Part shown: in pieces, positions 33,701-46,226 of the stretch
Layout of the letters: every line of letters starts with the position of its first letter
How positions within the stretch are numbered: position 1 is the stretch's first letter
Source of the DNA: Mactra quadrangularis
Taxonomy: Eukaryota > Mollusca > Bivalvia > Venerida > Mactridae
Length of the DNA: 64,000 bases
NCBI GenBank assembly: GCA_025267735.1
Contig: CM046299.1
Coordinates: 38,330,887 to 38,394,886, forward strand
Direction: 5' to 3'
Made by a program: the position numbers and the translations under genes
The notes under the pieces: model-generated
Databases searched by the model: none
What the model was told of the DNA's origin: nothing
The model's input: only the letters and a program-made list of their open reading frames with translations

Positions 33701-36700
33701 AGTTGTCAATACCTTAAACAAAGCTTAAATCACAGTATGTTTAAGATGAAGTCTTGTTATAGAAAAAAACTGCTCCCAATAACATAAAATTAAGCTTTTT
33801 AAGAAATGGACACTTAGTCAAACTCAATTTAAAAGGCGGAATAGTTTGAAAAGTTAATTGTGTCTCTAAAACAAGTCATATTTTGATAACTTCATGTCTG
33901 TATAAAACTGTTTTCAAGTCTTCTGTTGATGAACATACCTTCATATATTGGCTTTAACCTAAACAAGTTGTATCTAATGACTCTTTTTTACTGGGCATAT
34001 AAATAGAACATGTTTTATGTTTCTAGTTCAGTGAATCAATGCAGAAAGTATTACAGACTGTTGTTATTGCCATGGCAACATACAGTGAATGTTATGAAGA
34101 GAGTTCTAATATGATAAGAATAGCTTCTTCATTATTGAATGGCAGTAAATATATGTTGGACCATGAGTCGAGAGCTAAACAGGTAATATAACTTATATGT
34201 TGATTCTATATTTATACCTGTACAGATGTTGGTCAGGAGTAAGTTTGCTAAGTGATCGAAATTCGGATTAAAATTAAGCAAGTCAGGCTAGTAATTAATG
34301 AATTTTACTAGCCCAAAAATATCTTAACAAGCCGTCTACATATTTTACTTTTGACACCATAACCGTTTTGTTTTTTTCCTGAAAGACAAACATGTTTTTA
34401 TGTTGGTAAGTGAAGGAGGCAACTATGCAGTAACCAAAGGACACAGCTATTTTCTATGAAGAAGTGCATACTGGACAGTGGACTTATTGAACATTAATGA
34501 TCAAGCATGCTCAAAAAAGCCAAATGTAAACGAGCTGCTGAAAATTTTGAAAATATTAACTTTTACCCATGTATTAGTGAAACTTTACGCACAATTTATG
34601 AGCTTGGGGCTGAGGCATTCAGCTAATAAATTAAATAATTATGAGCTAACTCTAATTCAGATACTTTAATTCTTTTACTTTCTCTTTTACTATAAATTCA
34701 AATATCTTATAATATTAATGACAATAATGTTAATTGTTCAGGTTGTAGATATAACAAGAACAGAAGATATCAAGTTTTGTAAAGCTTTCTGGTCTATAAC
34801 AGAATCTCCATTGTTACATGTAAGTATTGATACAATGTCATCCATAATTACCTTTACATTTTCGTAAATATGTGATTTGTTCTTTTTTACTTTACTTGGG
34901 AAATTAAAAACACTGCTTAAAATACATGTAAATGCTTAACAACATTATTGTTGTATAAAGTATCATCACCGCCCTTTTCAAATGTTACAATCTTTTATAA
35001 CTATCCTTATGCCTATATGAAATACTCAGTCGAGCATGTTGTCTCTACTGATGGCTCTTGTTTCCAGTTATCCTCAGACAAGTGATATCATAAAATATAT
35101 TTTTCTGGGGCAAAACAATGTTCAGAAGTTCAATATTCAAAAAGACTTATTGAGAGCTATGATATTAAATACATACTTTTCAAGTTTCAAGTTTTTTCAA
35201 ACTGTAAGTAATAATAAAAAATTGACAATATAATACAGTGTAGTTCATTATTGAATTTGACTAAAACATTAAGACATTTACAATCCTTACATTTAAATAT
35301 TTACAGTTACAATATCACTTGTCTGTGGACAACTGGGATTGATATATTTCCTTGTTCGCAGACATAATTATACCCCCGCTTCGAAGAAGAGGGGGGTATA
35401 CTGTTTTACCCTTGTCCGTGCGTGCGTGCGTGCGTGTGTGCGTCCGTCCGTCCGTCCGTTACAAAATTTCCGTCACAGTTTTCTCAGCAACTATACCATG
35501 CAGCAGCCTGAAACTTTGCATATTGCTTCATCCTATAGTCCCATGTGGTGTAAAGCGATTTCATGCTCCTCGCTCATCTACTTCCTGTTTGTCGCATATT
35601 TTTAGATTTTGGCGGGGGTATCACTAGTGAGCATTAGCTCACAGATTTACTTGTTGTACAAGTAAGACAAGTGAAGCATAGGAATTCCACACCCCTGAGT
35701 GTAGTAAGTTAAAAGACCTACTCCGGAATTCAAATTTTTGGGTTTTTCCGTCTGTGCACAGGCGGTACAAACAAAGTTTTCTACACATTATAGCTGAATA
35801 GCACAAAATATGGATTAAATCCTATTGTTTTCATTGTAATGGTGAAAGTTTGTTTGTACCGCTGGGGAAAACCCTAATATTTGAATTCCGGATATAGTCT
35901 ATTGATGATTTTATACTGTATTTCAGCACGTAAGGTCATTCACATTTCCACATGTTGAAGTTAGTGAAGTAATGTCACTAGAACCTGAGAATTTTGATTT
36001 ACCTATGGATAGTAAATATGGTATCAATGAAACAGTTACTATTACCCCACCATGTGCTCATACTGGACCAGCTCCTGTCCAAGTTCGTTTAATATCTCAT
36101 GCAGTCAGAGAGGGAATGGTAAGTTCTTATGAATGATTTGTTTGATGTTTGTTTTTTTTAATCTTTTTAAAGTCCTTAACATGGGAAGTTAGTACATGCA
36201 GATGGTCACTTATGCAGACTAAACAGTATTTTTGATAATGTCTAAAGTTTGCTTTATTCAGAATGTGTAGTTTTTTACTGTAAACCCATATTATACATGT
36301 ATTCCTAATTTTTATTCAGCTGTCAATGGGGTTTACATTAACCCCTCTGATTTAAATACATGAACGTTAGTACAGAAGTACTGTGGTGAATATTTTGATA
36401 AAAAATGAAATAAATCAGAACTGTCAAGACTATTTATAATTATAGTACTGTATATTGTTTTGTAGACTGTAACTAGAAACATGTTTCAACCAAAGACTGG
36501 AAGTAAGAAACCAGAAATATTACCTAAATCATCAGGTTTATTGTTTCATTGTCATGGTGGAGGTTTTGTGGCTCAATCATCTCAATCACATGAGGTATGT
36601 TTAGTTTTGTGTTCCTATACAGTGCTCTGCAAAAGTTCTTGGACAAAATTCTGCTTTAGGATAAACTGATTACAAGGCTTGACATTAAAGGTTGTCCAAT

Positions 36701-39700
36701 TTCTGGTAACTTGTTACTGCTAATTAAAATCAGGGACTTTAGTCAGTTATCTTTTCCTTGATAAAATCTGAAGCAATCAAATTGGTAAGTAGGTCCTTAC
36801 AGTTGGAATCCTTGGATTTTATCATTGAATTGCTATGTTAGTATAACAAAATAATTCATCTAATATCTTACTTGCTAATGAAGATATTAACAGAAGTGAT
36901 AAAATTCAGATACTTCTTTACCCTGAAAATACTTAGCTTGAATTTCAAACTAATTAATTGATTTACAAAAAAGTTACTTAAGATTAATTTTGGCAAATTG
37001 ACATTGAAAAGTAAGGGTAAAATCCGTGTAATCCAACTAATAGGACCTACCTATTTGAAGAGTATATACAGGGAAATAACTGACTAAGGTCCCTTATTGG
37101 GTTTGGGCAAGTTAAATGCATAGCAGGTTGTCCAACCAAGGAACCAACTTTAAAATTAATGTTGAACCCTGGATTTACTTTTACCCATGCAAAAGTAATG
37201 AAACAAAGTGTTATCTAAGGAAATTTTATTATCTGAATCAGCATTTATTAGTTTATCAACATATGATTCAGACTATTTTATGTGAATAAGCTTTAGTATT
37301 TGTGAATTTGCTTGTGGAATGCATGATTAGTTTTTTTCAAAATTCATTTGTCTGAGAACTTACCAAGGGCACTGTTTATACTGTAGATGCATGTCGATCT
37401 GGATGAGTGATTGATTTTGATTGTAGGTAAGGTGTGTGGGTTAGTGGTTTATAATGATGCTGGAATAGATGATTTCAATGATGAATATAAAACAGTACTT
37501 GGTGTTCATGACTAAGTTTTATGGAAGATAAACCCTGTTGTTATACATGTATTTATAAATGTATAAACATGTTGATCTTTTATATTTCTCATTCAAAAAT
37601 TGTATTTTTTTTTATTAGAATTTCTATCTATAAAATTGGGAATATTCAACTTCAGGCTTGTAGATACTTTGACTTGTTTGGAATTTTAAGACATATGATT
37701 TGACTCGGCAAAGAATTGTTTCTGTTGTTGCTTACACGTATGTTTATTCTATGTTGTTTGTGTATTATTTTGCTATGTGTATGTTTTATATATGTTGGTG
37801 AGAGGTGTTGTTGATGCTGAAATGATAATGATTGCATGAAATTCCATGAATGGTAGTAAACTTTAATCTTACATTGCAAACATTAGCTCCTGATATTGTG
37901 TGAACTGTGGTACATGCATGTCTTGTTAATATTATTTGACTATTTTAGTAGTGTAACATTTTCTGATATGTAAATTTTCATCATAGTACATTTTATGTTC
38001 ATATAACATCATATCAAGGGTTTAGCGCAATACAATCATGACTCAATGTTAGAGATGAGTGAGTTTTGCACTAAAGCCTCGATATAAAGATTCTGAAATT
38101 GTTAACTGCATTGAAAACTGTAAACAAAATCAAAGTATGCTATGTATGGAACCAGCCAGGGTCTGACTGATTTAGTATGATCAAGAAACAAGAAATATCT
38201 TCACAGATAGTTTGATTGTATAAGAACATTTTATGTTATGTAAACACTTCATTCTAAAGCTGAAGTCACCAAAGATGAGGATGTAACAATAAGATTTGTA
38301 CATATGTTATTTTTCACATATTTTAACAGATATCAAGGAACGTTTAAGGTAGTAAATCAATGTAGTTCTTTTCTGTCATGATAATACAAATTATTTTACA
38401 CTATTAGTTTTTATCTTTTTTTTCTCATATAAAGAGCATTGTTTTAAAGCCGTCTGAAGTTAATTTAGTTAGACTATTTTTGTACTGATCCTTCAATACA
38501 AAATTTTATGAAAAAACTTGGATTTATGCTTCTTTATTTCACCATTTTCACCTGCTTTCAATCCTTGGTCAAGACCTTATTTAAATTTTGTGGTAAAAAA
38601 AAATCTGTTTTAAGTAAGGCAGTTGCCAGTCTCTGTGGTATGTATATCTTGGTTTAGCAGAAAATGGTTGTAACTCAATTTAAAAAATGAGCGAGTTACA
38701 ACCCTTTTGCGCTAAACCCATGATATGCTGGAATATGCTGGAAATGCTAGAGTTTAAGATCTAAATATCTCTGAGAAAAATAAATCAATAGACTGACAGC
38801 TGTGATATGATTGGAAGCCATAAAAAAACCAAATTGAATTTGTAGTAAAATGTTTGGAGAATAACTCATTATATTCATACCTATTTCAAGGGTTGTGTGC
38901 AAGACTGTAGAAAGTGCATTGCATTAAAGAGCAAGTTATGTTACTACAGTCTTGTGGACAACCCTCTATTTGTTCCTGGCCTTTCAGACCTAAGGGAAAA
39001 GTTGGGGATTTTTATGGGACTGGGGAATTTCAAGACCAAACTGGGGGAAAAGGGATTAATACCATTTGGGGAGGCAGCTCTTTTTTGGCCTCTTCCAAGG
39101 ATAGTGTTTTGGATCTGATAATGATAATGCATCAGGTTAATTTTGTCAAACAATACTCAACTTCCATGAATACATTACATTACCAGTAGACAGTTTGGAA
39201 TCATTAATTCCTTGTTTGTAGCGTTGTATTTCTTGTCTGCTCAATATGAAACATGTTTTTTTTTCACTTATTTTCACTATAGACCTTGTTACTTAGTTTA
39301 AACATGTTTTAGTTGTAGATGTGTACATTATTTTGTTGAATGAGTTTCATTTGAAATGAATGCATTTTTAGATGACACTATATATTTCTGTTAGAACCAT
39401 TTTATCATCTTTTTTTAACCTGTCAAAATTACATAATTTCATGTTCACTAATTCTAATATCATCATTTTTTATTCAGTCTGTAAATTTGATGGAGAATAT
39501 GTACAGACTGTTTTAAAAGTTTATTCTATTTTGACAGGTTAATAATAATTGGATTTTTCCTATCTATAAGTTCTTATTTCAGAATTATTTTTTACGCTAT
39601 AAGTAAATTGATTTTGTTTTTAGATATACCTGTCTTAAGTAGCTTGTGCATGGGGGAGAGTTTTCAGGCTTGACCCTGTAGTTAAGGATTTTTGGAACCT

Positions 39701-42700
39701 GATTAAGGATTAAATTTTTATATGTAAGCTAGGGCTGTCACGATACGCCAAAAGTGTATAGCGATATATTGCAATATGCTAGCACCGTATCGCAATATGT
39801 ACCATGATATATTGTGAGTTTTTACATTTGTTGTGCCTCCGCTGTATTTAACAGAAGCATTGCAATCTTACATGCAGCTACTGATAGAATCTAGTCTCTT
39901 TCTGTCATTTAGGACTATGATATATGTTTTGCATATAAAAAGATGCTTTGGTTAGAAAAAACAATCACCCCCTTAGCTGCAGAACACTGAACATCCTAGC
40001 AATCAACCTCCAGTACGCCATGCTTGTTCCACTACTTCCTTCCTAAAGTATTTGATTTAAGAACATGTTAGCACAAGTTCCGTACAACCAATCAAACAGG
40101 CTCAAATCGGTTAGATTCTTGGAACTGAAATTTAATCGAATGAACCATGGAAAAACTGACGTTTCACTACTTTCTCTTCCTAAAGGGAAGAATTTTACAA
40201 TGAAATAAAAACAATATTGCTACAAAACGATATGTTAAATTTGTACCGTGGTAGCTATTGCCACAACTGCGTATTGCAATATACTGGTATACCAGTAAAT
40301 CATGACAGCCCTAATGTAAGTTGCTGAAATTTTCAATACCAGTTCTGAAATTCAGGCTTTGGGATCTGTATGTGGTTGTATGTATTGATTAAAGAGGCGT
40401 TTCTGTCTGTATTTCCTTAGGTCAGAACTGAGATTCGGTATATTTTTGCTGTTTTGTTAATTGCCTGGTAGATTTAATTGTCGTGATAAATAATGGCTAG
40501 TTAATTTCAAAATAATTTGTCTGTACCATGTGTGTAGTATGTTTCTGTTTTCCCTATGCAAATATATTAACTTTAAGGTATACTCTGTTTTGAAGGATTG
40601 TGTGGAAAAATGTGTTTTGAAAGTACACGTTGGCATCAGTTTATGTGTTGAATTCACTTTTGTTAGTTTCTGGTTTCATTTGTTATAATGTGAACATTAA
40701 ATTCTAGGTAATTCATAGATATATTTATGTATTCTTGTGTGAATTTGTACCAGTAGTGGTTTCTATTGTTAGTTTGTCATATTTGTCATTAAATCGAAAG
40801 TAAGATATTTGTTATATATTTATTTCAGAATTATTTAAGAGTATGGACTAAGAAGTTAGAGATGCCAATATTATCTGTAGATTATGCTTTAGCTCCAGAA
40901 CTTCCATTCCCTAGAGGTCTTGAAGAAAGTTTCTATGCTTATGCCTGGGCTTTAAAGAATTGTGATAAACTAGGTAAGATGAATGTGTTGTACTCATAAT
41001 GGTGACAGTGTAAACTCCTTGTAAAGGATTAGCAATTACTGGTAAAAAAATCCAGGAAAGCCTGTGTAATTATTTTTCATGTGTAAACTTAGTGCACTAT
41101 AATTGCATAAAATTCATATCAATAGTGTCACTGAATGGTACTAAGATAGGCCCCCTCATTTATGAATACCAGGAGTCAAAGTCATTTGTAATTTTCTTCT
41201 AAATTGAAAAAAAAGAAAATATTTCAGTCTTATGAAAGTTCTAACTTTGTTGTCCCAACAAATACAGTGCTTCAGGGTTTTGCTTTTTTTAATTGTAAAT
41301 AATATCGTATATTTTCATTGTATATTATCATTAAACAAACATTTCACTGAAAGAAATGCTTGATATATTCATGTTATAGCTGTATCTTTCAAATTTATTT
41401 ATAATATATGATATTTTTAGGTTGGACTGGAGAACGTATATGTTTTGCTGGTGATAGTGCTGGTGGTAATATTGTTATATCTACAGCATTAAGAGCTGTA
41501 TCCTATCGTATACGTATACCAGATGGTATATTAGCAGCATATATACCTAGTCTTGTACAATATACACCATCTCCTGCTAGACTTATGGCTATGATTGATC
41601 CTTTATTACCTGTTGGTATACTAACTAGGTGTCTAGCTGGTAAGTTCTATAGTCTAATCCATTTTTTAGGTTTGACTTCTTAATGTGGCACTTTATTCAG
41701 ATGGATTATTAGACCTACTTCTGAACTCCAATTTATGGGTTTTTCCATCTATGCACCAGCAGTACAAACAATATTATATTTGTCACACATAATTGATGAA
41801 AATCAAGAAATGCAAATAAAATCCCATTGTTCTCTGTTCTTATATTTTCATTGAATCAGTGAAAGTTTGTTTGTACCTCTTGAAAATAAAACAAAAATTT
41901 GAATTCCAGAAATAGTCTACATGTATTTAAAAGTTATGCTATGTGGTCTTCTTCTACTGAAGGAGAAGTTTTAGTCCTTGTGGAACAGCATACTAGTATG
42001 TTGTACATGCATTACATGTGGTTGAATTGTTTAGAAAGGTGGGTTAGGTGCAAGTATCTGTGAAATTCAAATAAGATATAATTCTGTTCATGGAAACAAT
42101 AATTGTTGCTCAAACTTGTTTTAACTTCCATGCTACTAGAAAATAAGACTTAGTATCTTTCACATGTAAAAATGTATGTTGTTTAAAGTTAAACAGATAT
42201 CACTCTTACATGTAGTATCTGAGAGCCTGAGGAACAGATACTTGCCTTGTTAGTTTCAGTTCTCTTTATTCATTACTTAAACACAAAGACAATGAAAAGG
42301 ATCCATGAAAATGAATGGAAACACATTTATTTTACATTACCACTGAAATTTCAAAGCAATCTATATTAAGAAAAAAGTGCCAGTGTTTAAGTTAAGTAAC
42401 TTTGGTGGTACATATGATAACAATCTCCATATCAAACAATTTTCTTACTTTTTCATATTGAACATGACTTGTAACCATTGTTTTCATGATGAATTGAGTT
42501 AATTTCTATCTCTTTCATCTTTGCAGCCTATGCTGGTATTGCTGATAAGTTTTCAAGTGCTCTGGCTAAACCAATATTCTGTAACCCTGGTAAATATGAA
42601 ACATGGGAAGTTGTTGAATCTGATATTTGTACTGAACAAACTGAATCCATTCCAACTAATGAAAAACAAGAAGACAAAGACAGTGAATTAGAACTATCCA

Positions 42701-45202
42701 ATCAGAACCATTGTAACAAACTTAATAATGAAAGTGGGGCTGGTGACTCACATGATCTTGATAAAGGTCAGACTACTAATGGAGACAATGTAAAAGTGTT
42801 GAATTCACCAACATCTAGTGATATTCCTGTTTGCCATAGTGTTGAGAATTTATCTGATGATGATTTTGTTGTGTATGAGTTATCTAACTGTGAAAATAAT
42901 GAAAATGGGTCAACAACAAATCTAGTAGAACAGTCACAAGGTCAGGATGATGGTGATAACAAAATGGTACATGATGCAGATGTAACTGATAAAATCAGGA
43001 AAACTTCTCTTAAAGAAATTAAGAATGATTTTGAACAATCTGAAGGTGATAATGCTGAACTTGATAAATGTAGTCCTGAAGAATGTTCCACTTCTAACTG
43101 TGAAAAAGATGGCAATAAAGGTGAAGACTTATTAGACAAAAGTACTGCTTCTGTTGAGAACAATGATATGGTTCCAAGTGAAAATCCCACAGAAATGTAT
43201 GCTGTATGTAAAGAGATACTTACTGAACATGAAAGTGTTACTGACTATCAATTAGACATGGATTGTACTTCTTGTCATTCTTTAGATAACATTGATAATG
43301 ATGATGATAATAATATTGAATTATTATCTGAATCAAACAGTATTTGTGAAACTCTGCATGATGAAATGTCTACACAACGGTCACCAAGTAAAGATTTAAA
43401 CCATAATGTTGATGGAAGTTCTAAGACACAATTTTCTGTGACAGATTCTGATAGTGGTATTTTACATGATTGTTGTGTTGAGAATAATGACAACCAGGAA
43501 GCTGATCCTTTGAATCTGTCCACAAATGAACATACTGCTGAACTGAACAGTGAAACCAACTATGATAAGACTATAAATAGCACAAATGATGATAAATCTA
43601 TAAATAGATTTGATGATACTTTAAATAGCATTAATGATAACCAATCTAAAAATAACACTGATGATGCTATAAATAGCTCTAATGAGGATAAATCTATAAA
43701 TAGAACTGATGATGATAAATCTATAGATAGCACTAATGAGGATAAATCTGTATATAGAACTGATGATACTATAAATAGCCCTGATGGGACTGTAAATGAA
43801 ACCAATGATAATCATTCTAAAAATAGCACTGATGATGCTATAAATAGCTCTGATGACAATCATTCTAAAAATAGAAACCTATCTCTAGATCTTCCAGTGT
43901 GTTATCACCCTGCTCAAGAATCTGACAAAATTACCTCCCCTAAAAGGAAAATATCCCCAGTGTCACCTCAACTTACTCCTGGCAAGAGATCATTTACCCC
44001 TAAGTTATTCTCAGTACAAAGAAAGATAGCACAAAGTCCTATACAGCTATTTCGACATTTACCAATAGTAAAGAACATGTATATGTCACCATTGTTAGCT
44101 CCAGATGAATTACTCTCAGGTCTACCACCTGTACATTTAACTGTAAGTATAAATTGGTGTTTGTAACATATTATTTTGTATGACTTCCATTTTCTTGGTA
44201 TTGATAAATTTTATTCAAATGTCAGTTGGGCAAACAATAACATTGCTGATTTAAAGACTTGATAGTTTTTGAATATTCCTTGAAAGTTGTAAATAAATAT
44301 TCAGTACAGAACTTCAGTAGTCAAAGTCACTAGATATATGTATTAATATATGGGATATCAAACAATTATTGAGTATTTTAATCAGTGGGGTTAATACATG
44401 CACCACTGACAGTTGAATAAAATTCACAAATAATTGAATTATGTAAAGAAGGTGCTGATTGCACTGAATTTGTTTGGGTTTGAAATGTCAAATTAGAAGT
44501 AAATTAAGTGTTTCAACAATGTTTCAACTTGAGTCCCTTACAAATAAATCTAATTCTTGAAAGTCTTTCTTGAGTCTACTCTCTAATCATTCTTATCATA
44601 TCAAGAAGATCAAAATGAAATGAATACAAATGACATAAATGCTGAACTAGGCTTTGAACCAGCTGGTTATTGATGTGAAGTTTACAGTTATTTAACTAAA
44701 GGCCTAACCTTTTGCACTAGCTTTATTAGGACACCAGGAGATTTGTTCAGAATGGTTACTCTCAACATACTGTCATAGGATTGCTTGTCCAATATGAAAT
44801 CCATGGCCATGACATGCAGAATGCATTGACCACTTGCCATGCATTTATTCCTAGATTAGAAATAGGCATTACAAATAGAAATAGGCATTACAAATAATAA
44901 GTAGGAAGTAGGCCTGTATATGATCATTTTAATATAAGTGAAAAAAAATGTTGCTATAGTAAAGATAATTATTTGATGTTTTGTTCTATTTTCAGGCTTG
45001 TCATTTTGATCCACTGTTAGATGACTCTGTTATGTTTGCTAAGAAATTGTCAAAACTTGGAGCACCTGTTACATTGAAAGTATTTGACAATCTTCCTCAT
45101 GGATTTCTGAGTTTCTCTGATGCAAGTGTTGAAGCAAGAAATGCCTCTATGTTCTGTATTGAAAAGATTCAATCAGTTTTATGTCCTGCTGAGAAATTCT
45201 AA
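30733..45202 (+). CDS. LIPE: Hormone-sensitive lipase, 11 exons, expanded regulatory insert
   Basis: Cytosolic/lipid-droplet esterase that hydrolyses diacylglycerol, cholesteryl and retinyl esters. Exons: 30733-31031, 32072-32206, 33263-33401, 34027-34182, 34742-34819, 35927-36118, 36466-36594, 40829-40973, 41421-41639, 42527-44142, 44996-45202. All are GT/AG and stay in frame, giving 1,104 residues (human short form 775). The N-terminal HSL domain (about 1-300) has [16 protein letters not shown] and [10 protein letters not shown]. The alpha/beta-hydrolase core has the oxyanion motif H363-GGG, nucleophile S437 in GDSAGG, and, after the insert, D1041 in FDPLLDDS and H1071 in LPHGF. Residues about 510-1005 are an Asn/Asp/Ser/Glu-rich, probably disordered insert where mammals have the phosphorylated loop; conserved [16 protein letters not shown] resumes after it. 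KRKIS (S974) and GKRSF (S986) are candidate PKA sites. Start set by an in-frame stop 22 bases upstream. Confidence 0.95.
32815..32957. repeat. Interspersed repeat in LIPE intron 2
   Basis: Shares GGGCTGATGGTTCAAAG-like, ACTATTTCTGCA and AGGGGGAGAAAAGG-type words and the order of parts with 10575-10725 in VPS26C intron 7. A dispersed repeat of unknown class. Confidence 0.35.
32958..33200. mobile_element. TIR element in LIPE intron 2
   Basis: GTGCTTTTCACAAAAATTCT left, with TTTTTTGTGAAAAACATCAC right, and inner TCTTTGTAAGTCA / TGACTTACAAAGA. A second copy is at about 62075-62315, sharing AAGCAAGAAAC, TTATTAATTC and TAGAATTGTGTAGAATA. Non-autonomous. Confidence 0.6.
35370..35621 (+). mobile_element. 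252-bp TIR element with microsatellite (copy 2)
   Basis: Same element as 14173-14424, opposite orientation, exactly equal in length between TIRs. ATACCCCCGC left, GCGGGGGTAT right; (GTGC)n/(GTCC)n tract at 35416-35459. In LIPE intron 5. Open frames here are low-complexity artefacts. Confidence 0.8.
35713..35901. mobile_element. 190-bp MITE, family P2, copy 1
   Basis: Ends AGACCTACTCCGGAATTCAA and TTGAATTCCGGATATAGTCT. Inner GGTACAAACAAAG / TTTGTTTGTACC also pair. In LIPE intron 5, 25 bases before exon 6. Other copies: 41710-41919 and 52298-52499. Confidence 0.75.
36305..36358. repeat. Short relic of MITE P1 in LIPE intron 6
   Basis: TTCAGCTGTCAATGGGGTTT followed by ACATTAACCCCTCTGATTTA; a collapsed foldback related to 1775-1919. 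Confidence 0.4.
36620..37374. mobile_element. Degenerate Tc1/mariner-like element in LIPE intron 7
   Basis: Left end CAGTGCTCTGCAAAAGTTCT preceded by TA. The right end reads AGAACTTACCAAGGGCACTG with only partial complementarity. Related at the ends to 12314-12581. No transposase frame seen. Confidence 0.4.
38011..38086. repeat. Palindromic MITE, family P3, copy 1
   Basis: ATATCAAGGGTTTAGCGCAA paired with TTTTGCACTAAAGCCTCGATAT. About 76 bases, almost wholly palindromic. Other copies: 38644-38726 and 49943-50026. Confidence 0.6.
38644..38726. repeat. Palindromic MITE, family P3, copy 2
   Basis: TATCTTGGTTTAGC and GGTTGTAACTC left, GAGTTACAACC and GCGCTAAACCCATGATAT right. In LIPE intron 7, 560 bases from copy 1. 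Confidence 0.65.
39729..40312. mobile_element. hAT-like non-autonomous element in LIPE intron 7
   Basis: Inverted ends AGGGCTGTCACGAT / ATCATGACAGCCCT with additional GCGATATATTGCAATAT / ATTGCAATATAC pairing. Flanks TATGTAAG and AATGTAAG match at 7 of 8 bases, as expected for an aged hAT duplication. No transposase. Confidence 0.6.
41710..41919. mobile_element. MITE, family P2, copy 2, in LIPE intron 9
   Basis: TAGACCTACTTCTGAACTCC left, TTGAATTCCAGAAATAGTCT right, with the inner AGTACAAACAAT / TTTGTTTGTACC pair. The most diverged of the three copies. Confidence 0.65.
43560..43880 (+). repeat. LIPE: In-frame coding repeat within LIPE exon 10
   Basis: About 100 codons built from short variants of [16 protein letters not shown] (roughly residues 840-950). 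At DNA level, units of 24-48 bases share GATAAATCTATAAATAG and ACTGATGATGCTATAAATAG. The frame stays open on the plus strand and in two antisense frames. Repeat length is always a multiple of three, so protein coding is maintained. Confidence 0.85.
44203..44430. mobile_element. Foldback MITE, family P1, in LIPE intron 10
   Basis: ATAAATTTTATTCAAATGTCAG left, and GTTGAATAAAATTCACAAAT right, with GGGGTTAATACATGCACC inside. Longer than the 145-bp copy at 1775, by about 80 bases. Confidence 0.55.
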
Positions 45203-45851
45203 CAAAACCAAAAAGGAAAATATTTTAACCGAAATATGTTGAAGTTGCAATTTTAGCTGATCTGAGCATTGCTCATACTGAGCATTTGTGATGGGTCAGA
45301 AAGTTTTGTGTTATATTTTGTGTTATATGTAATTCCATAGAAAACCCTTATCTAAAAAATAAGCCTACCATATTTGGCATGTAGCATGGTCTAAAAAGGC
45401 CTATACCAATCTTGTTCAAATTATGCTTCCGAATGGGACTTGACCATGTCAATTGGTCAGGCATCACCAATTTTACTTGGAGTTAAATAGTGAAGTTGTT
45501 TAATTCTTTTTGCCAGGTACACTTAAAGTCTAGGACTCTGGTGAACAGTTGCATTGTTTTTATTAGAACTGTAGACATTAACTTATTAGATGTTAAGTAT
45601 TGTTTTTAAATGATTTGATTTGCGTATGATTCTTGGTTTGAAGTATTGAATCTAACAAAATAGAATAATTTCTGAAGGTTATTTATGTATTATGTTGCTA
45701 ATATTTTGTCATGAACATTTCTCAATTACTTCATGAAAAAAACAAATTTGGTTAACATAATAAGTAGAAACTTTCTTTGTAGGAACCATAACATGCATGA
45801 AAGTGTTAAGAAACTTTAGTTTTAAAATTTTCTTACTCTTAATGGAGTATA

Positions 45852-46226
45852 CAATACCCACCAAAAGTTTAGAGACAAAAGAAAATAACTACCATTCTTG
45901 AATTTTAATGATTATTTTTTGTAGAATCATTATTTTAATACATTTAAGTATGGTTCATGATAAAATGAAAACAAATTTCATGAATGCAACACTTTATAAG
46001 ATTCAGCATCTGACATTGTAAAGCCTCCAAAAACATGTATATTGTAATACTTTCCCATCACAAAGTTTTTATGCTATTTTTGTAGTCTCAAATTTAACAA
46101 TAATGATCACCAAAAAATAATGCAAAACTTCAAAGCATTTCAAAATAAACTGTTATAAAATTTTAGTTAAATGCTATTCAATAGGCCTTCAATCTGAAAA
46201 TGTCTCTAAACTTTTGGTGGGTACTG
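45852..46226. mobile_element. Tc1/mariner-like MITE, family M, copy 1
   Basis: Ends TACCCACCAAAAGTTTAGAG and CTCTAAACTTTTGGTGGGTA, flanked by TA (45850-45851, 46227-46228); 375 bp. Interior words such as ATAAGATTCAGCATCTGACA are shared with 61554-61929 and, inverted, with 48846-49187. Confidence 0.8.

Noticed and set aside
38897..39189. Overlapping short frames as a coding exon of LIPE
   Set aside because: They lie in intron 7, do not link in frame to exons 7 and 8, and use GGGGAAA-rich repeat-like sequence.
43560..43863. Two antisense frames of 80 codons opposite LIPE exon 10
   Set aside because: They are by-products of the in-frame coding repeat and show only low-complexity sequence.
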